Program-made: the position numbers and the translations under genes
In this document: positions 36,494 through 46,571 of the stretch, piece by piece
Position numbering within the stretch: the stretch's first letter is position 1
How the letters are laid out: every line of letters begins with the position of its first letter
NCBI GenBank assembly: GCA_016293205.1
Contig: JAEDES010000002.1
Location: 1-64,000 of the forward strand
Length of the DNA stretch: 64,000 nucleotides
Reading direction: 5' to 3'
Origin: Bacilli bacterium
GTDB taxonomy: Bacteria > Bacillota_I > Bacilli_A > RF39 > UBA660
Notes under the pieces: generated by a model
The model's input: the letters and a program-made list of their open reading frames with translations, nothing else
Databases searched by the model: none
Told to the model about the DNA's origin: nothing

Positions 36494-39400
36494 TTAGTCA
36501 ATAGAATCTCCAAATTTATCATAAATTTTATCTAATAATTCAACTAAGTAATATACAGGATGTTTTTCTAACTTAATAATATCTAAAACAATTACTAAAT
36601 TACTTCCCCTACTTATAAATCTAAACATATTAGTAACATAGAATGCATCCATAAATATTTCTTCTGTGTCAAGTTTTTCAACTACTTCTCCTGGGAAAGA
36701 AATCTCTATAGAATTCTTGCTTTGTCTAACATTACTAATCTTAAGTTTTTTAGCAAGTTTTTCAAACCACTCTTCATACATATAAACAATTAAATCATCT
36801 TCTAACTTACCAAATCTATCTTCTAACTCATTCTTAATAGATTCAAATTTCTCTTTTGAATCAATTTCATTAATTTTTCTATGAATTTCAATCTTAAGTT
36901 CATCTTCAGAAACATAATTATCATCAATATGAGTTGCAACATTAAGAAGTGGGGCAGAATCAGTAGTCTCTTCTTCAACAACCTCAATATTCTTTTTACG
37001 ACTAACTTCATCATTAAGCATCTTTAAATATAAATCAATTCCAACTGAATCAATAAATCCTGCTTGTTCGCTACCAAGAATATCTCCTGCTCCTCTTATT
37101 GATAAATCGCGAGTAGCAATAGAAAATCCTGATCCTAACTCAGTAAACTCTTTAATTACATTTAATCTCTTAACAGCAGACTCACTTAAAGACTTAAATG
37201 GTTGATACATAAGATATGCATAAGCAAACTTATCACTACGACCAACTCTACCTCTAATTTGATACAACTGACTAAGACCAAATCTATCTGCATCCATAAT
37301 AATTAATGTATTAACATTAGGAATATCAATACCAGTCTCAATAATGGTAGTACATACCAATACATCATATTCATGATTTGTAAATTCAAAGATTTTACTC
37401 TCTAACTCATTCTTTGTCATTTGACCATGTGCAATCGCAACACGAGCATCAGGAACTAAATTACAAATTCTATTTTTAGCTTCTTCAATAGATTGAACTC
37501 TATTATAAAGAATAAATACTTGTCCATTACGTGATAATTCTTTATATATAGCATCCCTAATAATTTGTTGATTCTCTTCAATTACATATGTTTGAACAGG
37601 ATATCTATTAACAGGAGCAGTCTCAATTAAAGATAAACTTCTAATACCAACTAAAGACATTTGTAAAGTTCTAGGTATTGGAGTTGCTGTTAAAGTTAAA
37701 ACATCAACATTAGTCTTATATTGTTTAATCTTTTCCTTATGCATTACTCCAAATCTTTGTTCTTCATCTATTACAAGTAATCCTAAATCTTTAAGTTTAA
37801 CATCATCACTAAGTAATCTATGAGTACCAAAAACCATATCAATAGTTCCATCTTTTAATCCATCAAGAATTCTTTTAGTTTCTTTAGGAGTTGTAAATCT
37901 ATTTAATAAACCAATTGATACAGGAAAATTCTTAAATCTTTCTTTAGCATTTTCATAATGTTGGTTAGATAAAATCGTTGTAGGACAAAGAAATAATACT
38001 TGTTTAGAATCAAGAATAGCTTTAAATGCCGCTACAAAAGCAACTTCTGTCTTACCAAAACCAACATCACCACATAGTAATCTATCCATCGGTTGAGGTC
38101 TTTCCATATCCGCTTTAATTTGACTAATTGCTTGAATTTGATCCTTGGTAAGTTCATAAGGAAAATCATTTTCAAAATCAATAGACATATCACAGTCCTC
38201 AGAAAAAGCATATCCACGACGTGATTCTCTTTCTGCATATAAAGCAAGTAACTTATCCGCAACATCATTAATCTTCTTACGAACTCTTTCTTTAGTTTTA
38301 GCCCATTCTACTCCATCTAATTTATTAACTTTAGGAGCAACACCCTCTTGTCCAGAATATTTACTAAGTAAATCAATCTTCTCAACAGGTATATAAATCT
38401 TATCAGTACCTAAATATAAAACTTCTAAATAATCTTTAGATATACCACTAACAGTAAGCGTCTTAATACCATTATAAACACCTATACCATGAACATTATG
38501 AACTACATAATCACCAACAGCTAACTTAGCAATATCCTTAATACTAGAAGAATATTTAAATTTAGTATTATATTTCTTTTTCTTTTCAATATTATTAAAT
38601 AATTCTTTAGACGATAAAACAACCAAATCTTTATAAATAAAACCTTGATTTACATCACCTTCAACTAAATTAACTCCACCAAATACAATATTATCAAAGT
38701 CAACTTCATGCAATTTCATATTTAAATTTTTAATTAAACTACGTATTTGATACTTCTTAAGAATAATTACAACAGTTTTACCACTATCAGTACAACTACG
38801 TATATATTTATTAATTAATTCACTATTCTCATTAAAATTACTAATACTTTTGACACCAAAATCAACAACATCACTAATATTAACATTACTAGTGAGATTA
38901 TTTAATGAGAAGTAATACATTGGATAATCTACAGATATATCATTTAAATTAAACATATAATTGCCACTAAACTCAGTATCTTTAGATTCCTTATATGTAA
39001 CAATCTCTTCTAATATATGATTAAATCCTACTTCTATTTGATCATAATCCTTAAATATAGTAATAGAATCATCTAAATAATTAGAAATAGATTCTACTTT
39101 ATTATATTTAGGAAGAAACTTTTGTTTACCAAACTCTTCTTCTGAAACATCCTCATCTACTAAAAATTCAAAATATGGTTTAACAATAATACTATTTGTA
39201 CTTTTAATAGACTTTTGACTATCAGTATCAAAATATCTAATAGATTCGATTTCATCATCAAAAAATTCAATACGTATAGGATTTTCTTCATCGACAGGAA
39301 AAATATCTACAACAAATCCTCTAACACCAATTTCTCCAGTCTTACTAACAACTGTATCACGACAATAACCACTATTAATAAGCTTAGAAATCAAATCTTT

Positions 39401-39808
39401 TGGTTCAATAGTCATTCCGACTTTAAGTTCAAGAATATGATCAACATAACTCTTCTTAGAAGGTAAATATCTTAAATACCCCATTAAATTAGTAATAACA
39501 ATAGAACTTTCATTTTCTAATATCTTATTAATTGTCTCTAATCTATTAATTTGTAAATCAGGACTAATCGCCAATGCTTCACTAGTAAGAAAATCATCCA
39601 TTGGAAATAAATAACATTTATCAGTATAGTTACTTAAAGAAGAATATAAATTATTAGCTTCAAATAAAGAATTAACAACAACCAATATATTCTTCTTCTC
39701 TTTTTTTAATAATCTGCTTAAATAAGCACAAAAAAACTCATCGGTAACACCAACGATACCCATGTTTTTTTTCGCATCAACTTGTATAAACTTATCAAGA
39801 AAATTCAT
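36494..39808 (-). CDS. mfd: Transcription-repair coupling factor Mfd
   Basis: Mfd displaces stalled RNA polymerase and recruits UvrA. The protein (about 1104 residues) has UvrB-like N-terminal parts, the polymerase-interacting segment (VGDYVVHNVHGIGVYNGI), and a RecG-like helicase core with Walker A GDVGFGKTEVAF, the DEEQRFG motif, TATPIPRT and QIRGRVGRSDKFAYAYL, then a C-terminal TRCF domain. I use the second of two adjacent ATGs, which is better spaced from AGGTGAT. It follows pth closely. Confidence 0.97.
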   Translation of the reverse strand: MNFLDKFIQVDAKKNMGIVGVTDEFFCAYLSRLLKKEKKNILVVVNSLFEANNLYSSLSNYTDKCYLFPMDDFLTSEALAISPDLQINRLETINKILENESSIVITNLMGYLRYLPSKKSYVDHILELKVGMTIEPKDLISKLINSGYCRDTVVSKTGEIGVRGFVVDIFPVDEENPIRIEFFDDEIESIRYFDTDSQKSIKSTNSIIVKPYFEFLVDEDVSEEEFGKQKFLPKYNKVESISNYLDDSITIFKDYDQIEVGFNHILEEIVTYKESKDTEFSGNYMFNLNDISVDYPMYYFSLNNLTSNVNISDVVDFGVKSISNFNENSELINKYIRSCTDSGKTVVIILKKYQIRSLIKNLNMKLHEVDFDNIVFGGVNLVEGDVNQGFIYKDLVVLSSKELFNNIEKKKKYNTKFKYSSSIKDIAKLAVGDYVVHNVHGIGVYNGIKTLTVSGISKDYLEVLYLGTDKIYIPVEKIDLLSKYSGQEGVAPKVNKLDGVEWAKTKERVRKKINDVADKLLALYAERESRRGYAFSEDCDMSIDFENDFPYELTKDQIQAISQIKADMERPQPMDRLLCGDVGFGKTEVAFVAAFKAILDSKQVLFLCPTTILSNQHYENAKERFKNFPVSIGLLNRFTTPKETKRILDGLKDGTIDMVFGTHRLLSDDVKLKDLGLLVIDEEQRFGVMHKEKIKQYKTNVDVLTLTATPIPRTLQMSLVGIRSLSLIETAPVNRYPVQTYVIEENQQIIRDAIYKELSRNGQVFILYNRVQSIEEAKNRICNLVPDARVAIAHGQMTKNELESKIFEFTNHEYDVLVCTTIIETGIDIPNVNTLIIMDADRFGLSQLYQIRGRVGRSDKFAYAYLMYQPFKSLSESAVKRLNVIKEFTELGSGFSIATRDLSIRGAGDILGSEQAGFIDSVGIDLYLKMLNDEVSRKKNIEVVEEETTDSAPLLNVATHIDDNYVSEDELKIEIHRKINEIDSKEKFESIKNELEDRFGKLEDDLIVYMYEEWFEKLAKKLKISNVRQSKNSIEISFPGEVVEKLDTEEIFMDAFYVTNMFRFISRGSNLVIVLDIIKLEKHPVYYLVELLDKIYDKFGDSID

Positions 39809-39812
39809 CATA

Positions 39813-40382
39813 TCACCTATTTTTACGATTATACTTACTCATTAAATCTCCAAATGGTAATTTAAAATAATCATCTATTACTTCAACTAATTCATCAAAT
39901 AACTTATTATATGCATCAGTATCAGTTTTTGAAAATTTACCTAAAACATAATCCTTCATATCAGCGTCTTTATCTTTAGAAATACCAATCTTCAATCTCT
40001 TATACTCTGATGAAGATAAACAATTCTCTATATTTCTAAGACCATTATGTCCTCCACATGAACCTTTATCTTTTAATTTAAAATTACCAGTTAATAAATC
40101 CATATCATCAGAAAAAACTAATATATCACTAATGTCTATCTTAAAATAACTCATAAATTGATTAACAACAGTACCTGACAAATTCATATAAGATTGAGGT
40201 TTTAAGAAGATAACTTTCTCTCCACCAACTAAAGATTCAACGTATAAACCATTAAATTTCTTTTTCCAATCAGCAGGAATACCTTTTTTATTTAAATAAT
40301 AATCTATGAACATAAAACCAATATTATGTCTAGTATTATCATATTCCTTACCTGGATTACCTAATCCTATAATTAATTTCAT
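39813..40382 (-). CDS. pth: Peptidyl-tRNA hydrolase
   Basis: It recycles peptidyl-tRNAs released prematurely from ribosomes. The 189-residue protein has LIIGLGNPGKEYDNTRHNIGF with the catalytic His, KPQSYMNLSG, and DDMDLLTGNFKLKDKGSCGGHNGLRNI. Normal length. It is four bases upstream of mfd, as pth and mfd are near neighbours in Bacillus; the small fin gene usually between them is missing. Confidence 0.97.
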   Translation of the reverse strand: MKLIIGLGNPGKEYDNTRHNIGFMFIDYYLNKKGIPADWKKKFNGLYVESLVGGEKVIFLKPQSYMNLSGTVVNQFMSYFKIDISDILVFSDDMDLLTGNFKLKDKGSCGGHNGLRNIENCLSSSEYKRLKIGISKDKDADMKDYVLGKFSKTDTDAYNKLFDELVEVIDDYFKLPFGDLMSKYNRKNR

Positions 40383-40389
40383 ATTATCA

Positions 40390-41229
40390 CTACTTTCCTA
40401 AATGATATTCTTTATAAACTATTGATTTGGCAACATTTCTTTCTTTTGCAACTAACTTAATAGCATCTTTCTCACTCATACCATCATCTACATATACTTT
40501 TACATGGTCAATGATACTCATACTACTATAATCAACTACATCACTATTACCTTCAACGATAATAACAAATTCACCTTTCATTTCATCAACTAAATCAATT
40601 AGTTCACTAATCTTACCTCTACATATTTCCTCATGAATCTTAGATATCTCACGATTAATACTAATATTTCTATCACCAAATACTTCCAACATATTCTTTA
40701 AAGTATCTTTAATTCTATGAACTGATTCATAAAAGATCATAGTATATTTTAAATTTTTTAATGATTCTAATTCACTCTTTTGTTTAGAATTCTTAGCATT
40801 TAAGAATCCGTAAAATAAAAATGGAGATGGACTAATTCCAGAAGAAGTTAATGCAGGTACAAATGCAGTAGCACCTGGTAAACTTATAACATTGTAACCA
40901 CATCTAATTACTTCTCTAGCAATTATATAACCAGGATCGCTAATAATGGGAGTTCCTTGATCTGTAACCAGACCAATATTCATACCTTTACTTAATTCAT
41001 CAACAACATTACTCTTAATTTTATCTTCATTAAACTCGTGACAACTAACAAGTTTTTTCTTTATATTATATTTACTTAGAAGTTTACCTGTTTCTCTAGT
41101 ATCTTCACATAATATAAAATCAACAGTTTCTAATGTCTTTAATGCTCTAACAGTAATATCATCTAAATTACCTATAGGTGTTGGTATTAAATATAAACTA
41201 GCACTATCATCATAACTCTTTTGACTCAT
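40390..41229 (-). CDS. rsmI: 16S rRNA 2'-O-methyltransferase RsmI
   Basis: RsmI methylates the ribose of C1402 in 16S rRNA. The 279-residue protein has the tetrapyrrole-methylase-like fold motifs LYLIPTPIGNLDDITVRALKTL, CEDTRETGKLL, TDQGTPIISDPG and PSPFLFYGFL. Its ATG overlaps the trmN6 stop by one base (TAATG), with GGAGG inside trmN6. Confidence 0.96.
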   Translation of the reverse strand: MSQKSYDDSASLYLIPTPIGNLDDITVRALKTLETVDFILCEDTRETGKLLSKYNIKKKLVSCHEFNEDKIKSNVVDELSKGMNIGLVTDQGTPIISDPGYIIAREVIRCGYNVISLPGATAFVPALTSSGISPSPFLFYGFLNAKNSKQKSELESLKNLKYTMIFYESVHRIKDTLKNMLEVFGDRNISINREISKIHEEICRGKISELIDLVDEMKGEFVIIVEGNSDVVDYSSMSIIDHVKVYVDDGMSEKDAIKLVAKERNVAKSIVYKEYHLGK

Positions 41230-41957
41230 TACTTTACCTCCACTAATAACTTCTTATACTCCTCTGTCTCACTATCATCTTCATTATATAGAATGAAAGG
41301 ATTTTCTACTTTTAAGCCTACTTTTCCATTTTTTTGACCTTCAATAAGAACCAAAGTTGATTCTTTATTACTCTTTTCATGTACAAAACGAACCCTTTTA
41401 GGTTCAATATTATTCTTTCTAAACTCACTTAAAATCTCCATTAAGCGGTCAGTTCTATGTACAATAGCAAAATTTCCATTATTTTTCAACAATTTTTTAA
41501 CAATAACCATTAATTCACTTAATGTAATTTCAACCTCATGTCTAGCTATAACCTTTTCAATATTATCATTAAAAAAATTCTTATCATTAACTTTAAAATA
41601 CGGAGGATTACATGTAATTAAATCAAAAGACTCAAATGTTTCATCCGAAACATAATCCTTCATATTAGTATTTATAATTTCAATAACATCATTAAGACCA
41701 TTATAATCAACCGATCTTTTAGCCATATCAGCTAACTTACTTTGTAATTCTACTCCAATAATTTTCTTATCACATCTAAGCGACATAATTAATGGAATAG
41801 CACCATTTCCACAACCTAAATCTACTATTTTCTTATCTTTAAGTCTAATAGTAGCAAAATTAGCTAACATAATACTATCTAATGAAAAAGAAAAACAATC
41901 AGTATCCTGAAATATTTTTCTATTTTTATATCCTAATATATCATTTAGAACTTCCAT
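41229..41957 (-). CDS. trmN6: tRNA1(Val) (adenine37-N6)-methyltransferase-like protein
   Basis: The 242-residue protein is a class I SAM-dependent methyltransferase with the motif IVDLGCGNGAIPLIM and the adenine-N6 motif NPPYF. It corresponds in position to yabB of B. subtilis (before yazA and rsmI). The start chosen is the ATG at 41957, eight bases from AAAGGA. It overlaps the end of ricT by 17 bases. The exact tRNA target is inferred from family. Confidence 0.88.
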   Translation of the reverse strand: MEVLNDILGYKNRKIFQDTDCFSFSLDSIMLANFATIRLKDKKIVDLGCGNGAIPLIMSLRCDKKIIGVELQSKLADMAKRSVDYNGLNDVIEIINTNMKDYVSDETFESFDLITCNPPYFKVNDKNFFNDNIEKVIARHEVEITLSELMVIVKKLLKNNGNFAIVHRTDRLMEILSEFRKNNIEPKRVRFVHEKSNKESTLVLIEGQKNGKVGLKVENPFILYNEDDSETEEYKKLLVEVK

Positions 41958-42744
41958 TTTTATCATCCTTTGAAAATTCTACTATTCCTTTTTCTTTTAA
42001 ATCAACACTATAAGTTTGTTTAAATACATCCACACTAACAACTTTACCCATACCTTGTTCAGTATCGGCAATCATACCTATTTTAGGTAAATCTTTCTTT
42101 AATTCAGTATAAACATCATTTTCATAATCTAAACAACATAATAATCTTCCACAAACACCATTAATCTTAGACGGATTTAAAGCTAACATTTGATTTTTAG
42201 CCATATTTATAGAAACACTATTAAAATCATTTAAAAATGAACTACAACATAAAAATAATCCACATGGCCCAAGTCCACCAACTTTTTTAGCCTTATCTCT
42301 TACTCCTATTTGTCTTAATTCAATTCTAGTCTTATACTTTTGAGCAAGTTTCTTAGCAAGTTCTCTAAAATCTACTCTGTTATCTGATAAGAAATTAAAT
42401 ACTAATTGATTTTTATCTAAACTATAAAAAGCATCAACAAAGTTCATTTCTAATTCTAAATCTTTACTATATTTTTTAGCATCCTTTAATGCTTCTTCAG
42501 CCTCTGTATTATTCTTTTCATTTACTTTTATATCTTCATCAGTTGCTTTTCTAATTACATTTAATAAAGGTAAATTTAAATTATCTTCTTTTTCTTTATA
42601 ATTAGCTTTAACAACAGTACCTAATTGCATACCATTTTCACTATCAATAACAACTAAATCATTTTTAGCAAATTCCATACAATTAGGTGATAAATAATAA
42701 ACTAAATTACTAGAATTTAATCTAACTACTACTACATCTACCAT
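41941..42744 (-). CDS. ricT: PSP1-domain protein RicT (YaaT)
   Basis: RicT is part of the RicA-RicF-RicT complex that binds Fe-S clusters, stimulates RNase Y and affects sporulation and competence. The 267-residue protein has the PSP1 domain (about 60-150) and conserved cysteines in GLGPCGLFLCCSSFL and NGVCGRLLCCLDYE. Normal size and position, next to holB. GGAGG precedes the ATG. Confidence 0.94.
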   Translation of the reverse strand: MVDVVVVRLNSSNLVYYLSPNCMEFAKNDLVVIDSENGMQLGTVVKANYKEKEDNLNLPLLNVIRKATDEDIKVNEKNNTEAEEALKDAKKYSKDLELEMNFVDAFYSLDKNQLVFNFLSDNRVDFRELAKKLAQKYKTRIELRQIGVRDKAKKVGGLGPCGLFLCCSSFLNDFNSVSINMAKNQMLALNPSKINGVCGRLLCCLDYENDVYTELKKDLPKIGMIADTEQGMGKVVSVDVFKQTYSVDLKEKGIVEFSKDDKNGSSK

Positions 42745-42745
42745 A

Positions 42746-43591
42746 TTAACCTCCTATCATTTTTGCAAATAGAGAATCTAACCATAACTTATAATTAATA
42801 TTATACTCTAACTTTTTTAATTCACTTTCAATTATAGAAATTAAATTTGTAATATACGAAGATTTTACACCACTAAGTATAGATATAACTTCACTATTAC
42901 AAGTAAATTCACTATATGTTAAATATTTCAAATAACTAATTAAAATATTTTCTAACTCTATTAATCTTTCTTTTGCAGTTACTTTATCAGGTAATATATT
43001 AGTAAGAATATCATTATAATTAATAAATAACTTACTCTTACCAACTATACTATCCAACAAATCTAATATCTCATTAGAAATTTCCACAATAGATTCTTCC
43101 TTCTTTAAGGAAAGAATTTGACACCTAGAAAGAATTGTTTCTATTACTAAATAACGATTAGTAGTAAGTAATATTGCAACAATATCATCCTCAGGTTCCT
43201 CTAAAAACTTCAAAATTGTATTAGCAGATGAATCATTAAATTTATCTGCTTCTTTTATAATATAAATTCTTTTATTATCAAGTAATGATTTATTATTAAA
43301 TTCCTCTTGCAATGAAGTCATTTGTTTCTTTCTAATTAAATTACCCTCAGGTTCAATTATTTTTAAATCAACATAATTTCCACTATCAATTTGACTACAA
43401 ATATTACATTTTCCACAATTCAAACATTTACTATTTTTATCATCTCGACCACATAAAATTAATTTAACAAAGTCTAAAACACATTGGTAGTCATCTTCAT
43501 AATTATCAACTTCAATCAAATAAGCATGCGATAATCTATTTAAACTACTAATATTATCAATAATCTTATAAAATTGAACTCTATTATTCAT
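42746..43591 (-). CDS. holB: DNA polymerase III delta' subunit
   Basis: Delta' is the non-motor subunit of the clamp loader. The protein (281 residues) has a zinc knuckle (CLNCGKCNICSQIDSGNY), the segment KEADKFNDSSANTILKFLEEPEDDI, and TTNRYLVIETILSRCQIL, but no functional Walker A, as expected. The ATG at 43591 follows GAGGTGGTTTG, which overlaps the end of bofA. Confidence 0.93.
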   Translation of the reverse strand: MNNRVQFYKIIDNISSLNRLSHAYLIEVDNYEDDYQCVLDFVKLILCGRDDKNSKCLNCGKCNICSQIDSGNYVDLKIIEPEGNLIRKKQMTSLQEEFNNKSLLDNKRIYIIKEADKFNDSSANTILKFLEEPEDDIVAILLTTNRYLVIETILSRCQILSLKKEESIVEISNEILDLLDSIVGKSKLFINYNDILTNILPDKVTAKERLIELENILISYLKYLTYSEFTCNSEVISILSGVKSSYITNLISIIESELKKLEYNINYKLWLDSLFAKMIGG

Positions 43592-43600
43592 CAAACCACC

Positions 43601-43777
43601 TCACAATACTAAATAATAAAATAAAACTAATAAAAACAAACCAGGACATCCAAATAAAACAACAATCCCAGCAGTAATATAATTAATTGGAATCATTAAA
43701 TTAAAATTAACTGATATTAAATTAAATCCATATAACAAAAGTAAACTAAATATAACTTTCTTAATTATTTTAAACAT
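43601..43777 (-). CDS. bofA: Sporulation inhibitor BofA
   Basis: A short gene of 58 codons with a strong RBS (TAGGAGG) and a TGA stop. The product has two hydrophobic segments; its second half (PINYITAGIVVLFGCPGLF at about residues 30-48) matches the BofA pattern PIN-x-x-T-A...G-x-PG. BofA holds the SpoIVFB protease inactive until the forespore signal in pro-sigma-K processing. It sits just after recR, as bofA does in B. subtilis (recR-yaaL-bofA). The call combines motif and position. Confidence 0.82.
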   Translation of the reverse strand: MFKIIKKVIFSLLLLYGFNLISVNFNLMIPINYITAGIVVLFGCPGLFLLVLFYYLVL

Positions 43778-43815
43778 TATAGCCTCCTAATGAAGACTAT
43801 GAATTTTAAAAAAAA

Positions 43816-44412
43816 TTATTCAACAGCTTTTCTATCACTAAGAGCTCTCTCTAAAGTTAAACTATCAACATACTCCATATCTGCTCCTATAGGAACACCA
43901 CTAGCAAGTCTAGTAACTTTAATATTCATACCATCTAATATTCTTTTAATATATAAAGATGTAGTTTCCCCTTCAATACTTGGCTTAAAAGCAAATATTA
44001 TTTCTTTAAACTTTTCTTCATTAATACGATCAATAAGTTTATCCAAACCAATATCTTCTGGATTAATACCATCTAAAGGAGAAATTAATCCTTCTAAAAC
44101 ATGATATTTACCATTAAACATACCAAGTTTTTCAAATAAGAAAACATTCTTAGTATCTTCAACTACACATAATAATTCACAATCGCGTAACTTACTATTA
44201 CATATAGAACAAACATCATCTTCTGTTAAAGTATTACAAATTGAACATTTATGTATCTTACTCTTTACATCTTTTAAACTTTCAGCAAAAAAATCAGTTT
44301 GCTCCTCTTCTAATTCTAAAACAGAAAAAGCCAGTCTTTCGGCTGTTTTCTCTCCTATTCCAGGTAAAAATTTAAAAGATTCAATTAAGCTTTTAATACT
44401 ATCTGGATACAT
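43816..44412 (-). CDS. recR: Recombination mediator RecR
   Basis: RecR forms a clamp on DNA and helps load RecA. The 198-residue protein has the helix-hairpin-helix LPGIGEKTAERLAF, four Cys zinc finger (CSICNTLTEDDVCSIC), and Toprim domain (LLCVVEDTKNVFLFE... GVPIGADMEYVDSLTL). It follows ybaB by 12 bases, the usual dnaX-ybaB-recR order. Confidence 0.97.
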   Translation of the reverse strand: MYPDSIKSLIESFKFLPGIGEKTAERLAFSVLELEEEQTDFFAESLKDVKSKIHKCSICNTLTEDDVCSICNSKLRDCELLCVVEDTKNVFLFEKLGMFNGKYHVLEGLISPLDGINPEDIGLDKLIDRINEEKFKEIIFAFKPSIEGETTSLYIKRILDGMNIKVTRLASGVPIGADMEYVDSLTLERALSDRKAVE

Positions 44413-44424
44413 ATAAATTAATTC

Positions 44425-44721
44425 CTAAAATAAACCTGGAATGTTACCAAATTTACCCATTTTCTTATCTAAAGCTGCATCAACTTTTTTATTTGCTTCA
44501 TTTACAGCAATAACAATCATATCTTGTAACATTTCAATTTCATCTTTATCTAAAGATTCGCTTGAATCAATTTCTACTTTAACAACTTCTTTAGTACCTT
44601 TAACAGTAACTTTAACTAAAGAACTTTCGCCAACAAATTCAGAGTTATCTACTTCTTCCTTTGCTTTTAACATATCTCTTTGTAAAGCTTGCGCTTGTTT
44701 CATCATAGCTTGCATATTCAT
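44425..44721 (-). CDS. ybaB: Nucleoid-associated protein YbaB/EbfC
   Basis: A 98-residue DNA-binding protein of the YbaB/EbfC family, with the typical start MQAMMKQAQALQRDM and the beta-strand GTKEVVKVEIDSS, ending in KFGNIPGLF. It is in the standard place between dnaX and recR. GGAG is upstream of the first ATG. Confidence 0.95.
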   Translation of the reverse strand: MNMQAMMKQAQALQRDMLKAKEEVDNSEFVGESSLVKVTVKGTKEVVKVEIDSSESLDKDEIEMLQDMIVIAVNEANKKVDAALDKKMGKFGNIPGLF

Positions 44722-44739
44722 AATATATAATCTCCATTC

Positions 44740-46500
44740 CTATTCAAATTCTACAATATCACCAAATAGTTCTACTGCACTACTTACTATTATATCATCT
44801 TTTTCTACTTCTTCATAGATTTCTTCAGGTTCTTCAACAACTTCATAATGATTACCATCTTTTAAAGAAGCTATATATTTATTCTTTTCAATTTCCCATT
44901 GTTCATCACTAATAATTGCTATTTTCTTATTAGAATTAGTAAGTTTATTATAAACATATGTAATCTTATCAAGAATATTAAGATTTTGCTTAACAACAGA
45001 GTCATATTCATAACTTAAAATAAGACTATCTTCACTTACTGCACGAATTTTACCATCTAAAATAGCACATACAACGTATCCTACTTCTTGATCAAAAGTA
45101 AAATCCTCTAAAATACTCATATTATCAAGTTCAAACTTTAATAATTGTTTATTAGCAAGAGCCATTGTATTATTGACACGTGCTTTCATAATATCATCAA
45201 TATTTAATATAGAACCAGTTGATTCTTCTTCAGGCTCATAAGTATTAGAAACAGCACTTATTGTTGGTTCTTCAACAACTTCCTTAGTAGTTTCAACAAC
45301 CTTTTCAGAAACAACATTAACCACAGGCTCTTCTTTTACAATATCCTTTTCAACTATTTTTTCAACAACTTTTACTTCCTTATTTACAATAGAAGTCTCT
45401 TTATTTTCAACATTATTATTAACAACACCTACAAAATTATTTCCCGGGAAATAATTTTTATTTAAAATATTATCATTTATAAACTTAATTAATAACATTT
45501 CAATAAAGATTTTTGGATTACTACTTCTTTTAATATCGAACATATTTTCGTTAATTAGGTTTACAAATTTTTGGACTAAATCAAGTGAAAAGTCTAAATT
45601 TTTATTAGAAATATAATAATCCACAAGTAAATTTCGAGAAAAATGCATCAATTGAGACATAATTTGTATTAAATTTTTGCCTTCATTGTTAAATTTAGTG
45701 ATTTTTACTAACACTTCTGATAAATTTCCACTAAAAATATCACTACAAAGCTCATACAAATTTTTAGATGTAATCATACCATTTAATTCAGCAAAAATTT
45801 CTAAAGTAATTTTCTCATCAGTATATGATCGTAATTTATCTAACATTCCTAATGAATCACGCATACCACCATCAGATGCTACAGCAATTTCCATTAAAAC
45901 TTCATCATCTATGTCGATTTTTTCTTCTTTACATACATATTTTAATCTTTCAACAATCATTTCATCAGAAATTCGTCTAAAACTGAAGCATTGACAACGA
46001 GAAATGATAGTTTCAGGCACTTTTTGAGGGTCCGTAGTAGCTAAAATAAAAATAACATGCTCAGGTGGCTCCTCTAAAGTCTTTAAAAATGCATTAAAAG
46101 CACTTGTTGAAAGCATATGAACTTCATCGATAATATATACTTTATATTTTAATTCTGCAGGAACTAAAGAAACATTATTTCTTAATTCACGAATTTCTTC
46201 TACCCCATTATTTGATGCCGCATCAATTTCTATGATATCTACACATTCTTTTTCAAAAGAATGAAGACAATTTTTACATTTTCCGCAGGAATTTCCATCA
46301 ATTGGCTCTAAACAGTTAGCTGCACGAGCAAAAATCTTCGAAACTGTTGTTTTTCCTGTACCTCTGGGCCCAAAAAACATATAAGCATGTGTTAAAGAAT
46401 TATATTTAACAGAATTTAATAAGGTTTTTACTATTGTATTTTGACCTACTACACTATCAAAATCTATAGGTCTATATTTTCTATATAAGGCTTGATACAT
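44740..46500 (-). CDS. dnaX: DNA polymerase III subunit gamma/tau
   Basis: This is the clamp-loader motor. The 586-residue protein has Walker A GPRGTGKTTVSK (about 44-55), a zinc site with four Cys (CLEPIDGNSCGKCKNC), Walker B IIDEVHML and the SRC sensor motif. The C-terminal tau part contains a Val/Glu-rich repeat-like linker (about 380-430). A perfect Noc-type binding palindrome lies within the coding sequence near residue 350. AGGAGG precedes the ATG. Confidence 0.96.
   Translation of the reverse strand: MYQALYRKYRPIDFDSVVGQNTIVKTLLNSVKYNSLTHAYMFFGPRGTGKTTVSKIFARAANCLEPIDGNSCGKCKNCLHSFEKECVDIIEIDAASNNGVEEIRELRNNVSLVPAELKYKVYIIDEVHMLSTSAFNAFLKTLEEPPEHVIFILATTDPQKVPETIISRCQCFSFRRISDEMIVERLKYVCKEEKIDIDDEVLMEIAVASDGGMRDSLGMLDKLRSYTDEKITLEIFAELNGMITSKNLYELCSDIFSGNLSEVLVKITKFNNEGKNLIQIMSQLMHFSRNLLVDYYISNKNLDFSLDLVQKFVNLINENMFDIKRSSNPKIFIEMLLIKFINDNILNKNYFPGNNFVGVVNNNVENKETSIVNKEVKVVEKIVEKDIVKEEPVVNVVSEKVVETTKEVVEEPTISAVSNTYEPEEESTGSILNIDDIMKARVNNTMALANKQLLKFELDNMSILEDFTFDQEVGYVVCAILDGKIRAVSEDSLILSYEYDSVVKQNLNILDKITYVYNKLTNSNKKIAIISDEQWEIEKNKYIASLKDGNHYEVVEEPEEIYEEVEKDDIIVSSAVELFGDIVEFE
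45439..45452. promoter_or_regulatory. Noc-type binding site inside dnaX
   Basis: ATTTCCCGGGAAAT matches the B. subtilis Noc-binding consensus exactly. The palindrome continues to 26 bp (45433-45458). It encodes Tyr-Phe-Pro-Gly-Asn in dnaX. It is about 2.3 kb from the main cluster at 47.7-48.0 kb. Confidence 0.75.
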
Positions 46501-46533
46501 AATATTCCTCCTAACTAAGAGTTATTATAGCAT

Positions 46534-46571
46534 AAAAAAAACTAAAACTTATTTTTTTCTTCGTTTTAGTT
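46534..46571 (-). terminator. Terminator at the tadA 3' end
   Basis: AACTAAAAC (46540-46548) pairs with GTTTTAGTT (46563-46571); T run on the minus strand. The tadA stop lies in the loop. Confidence 0.7.
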
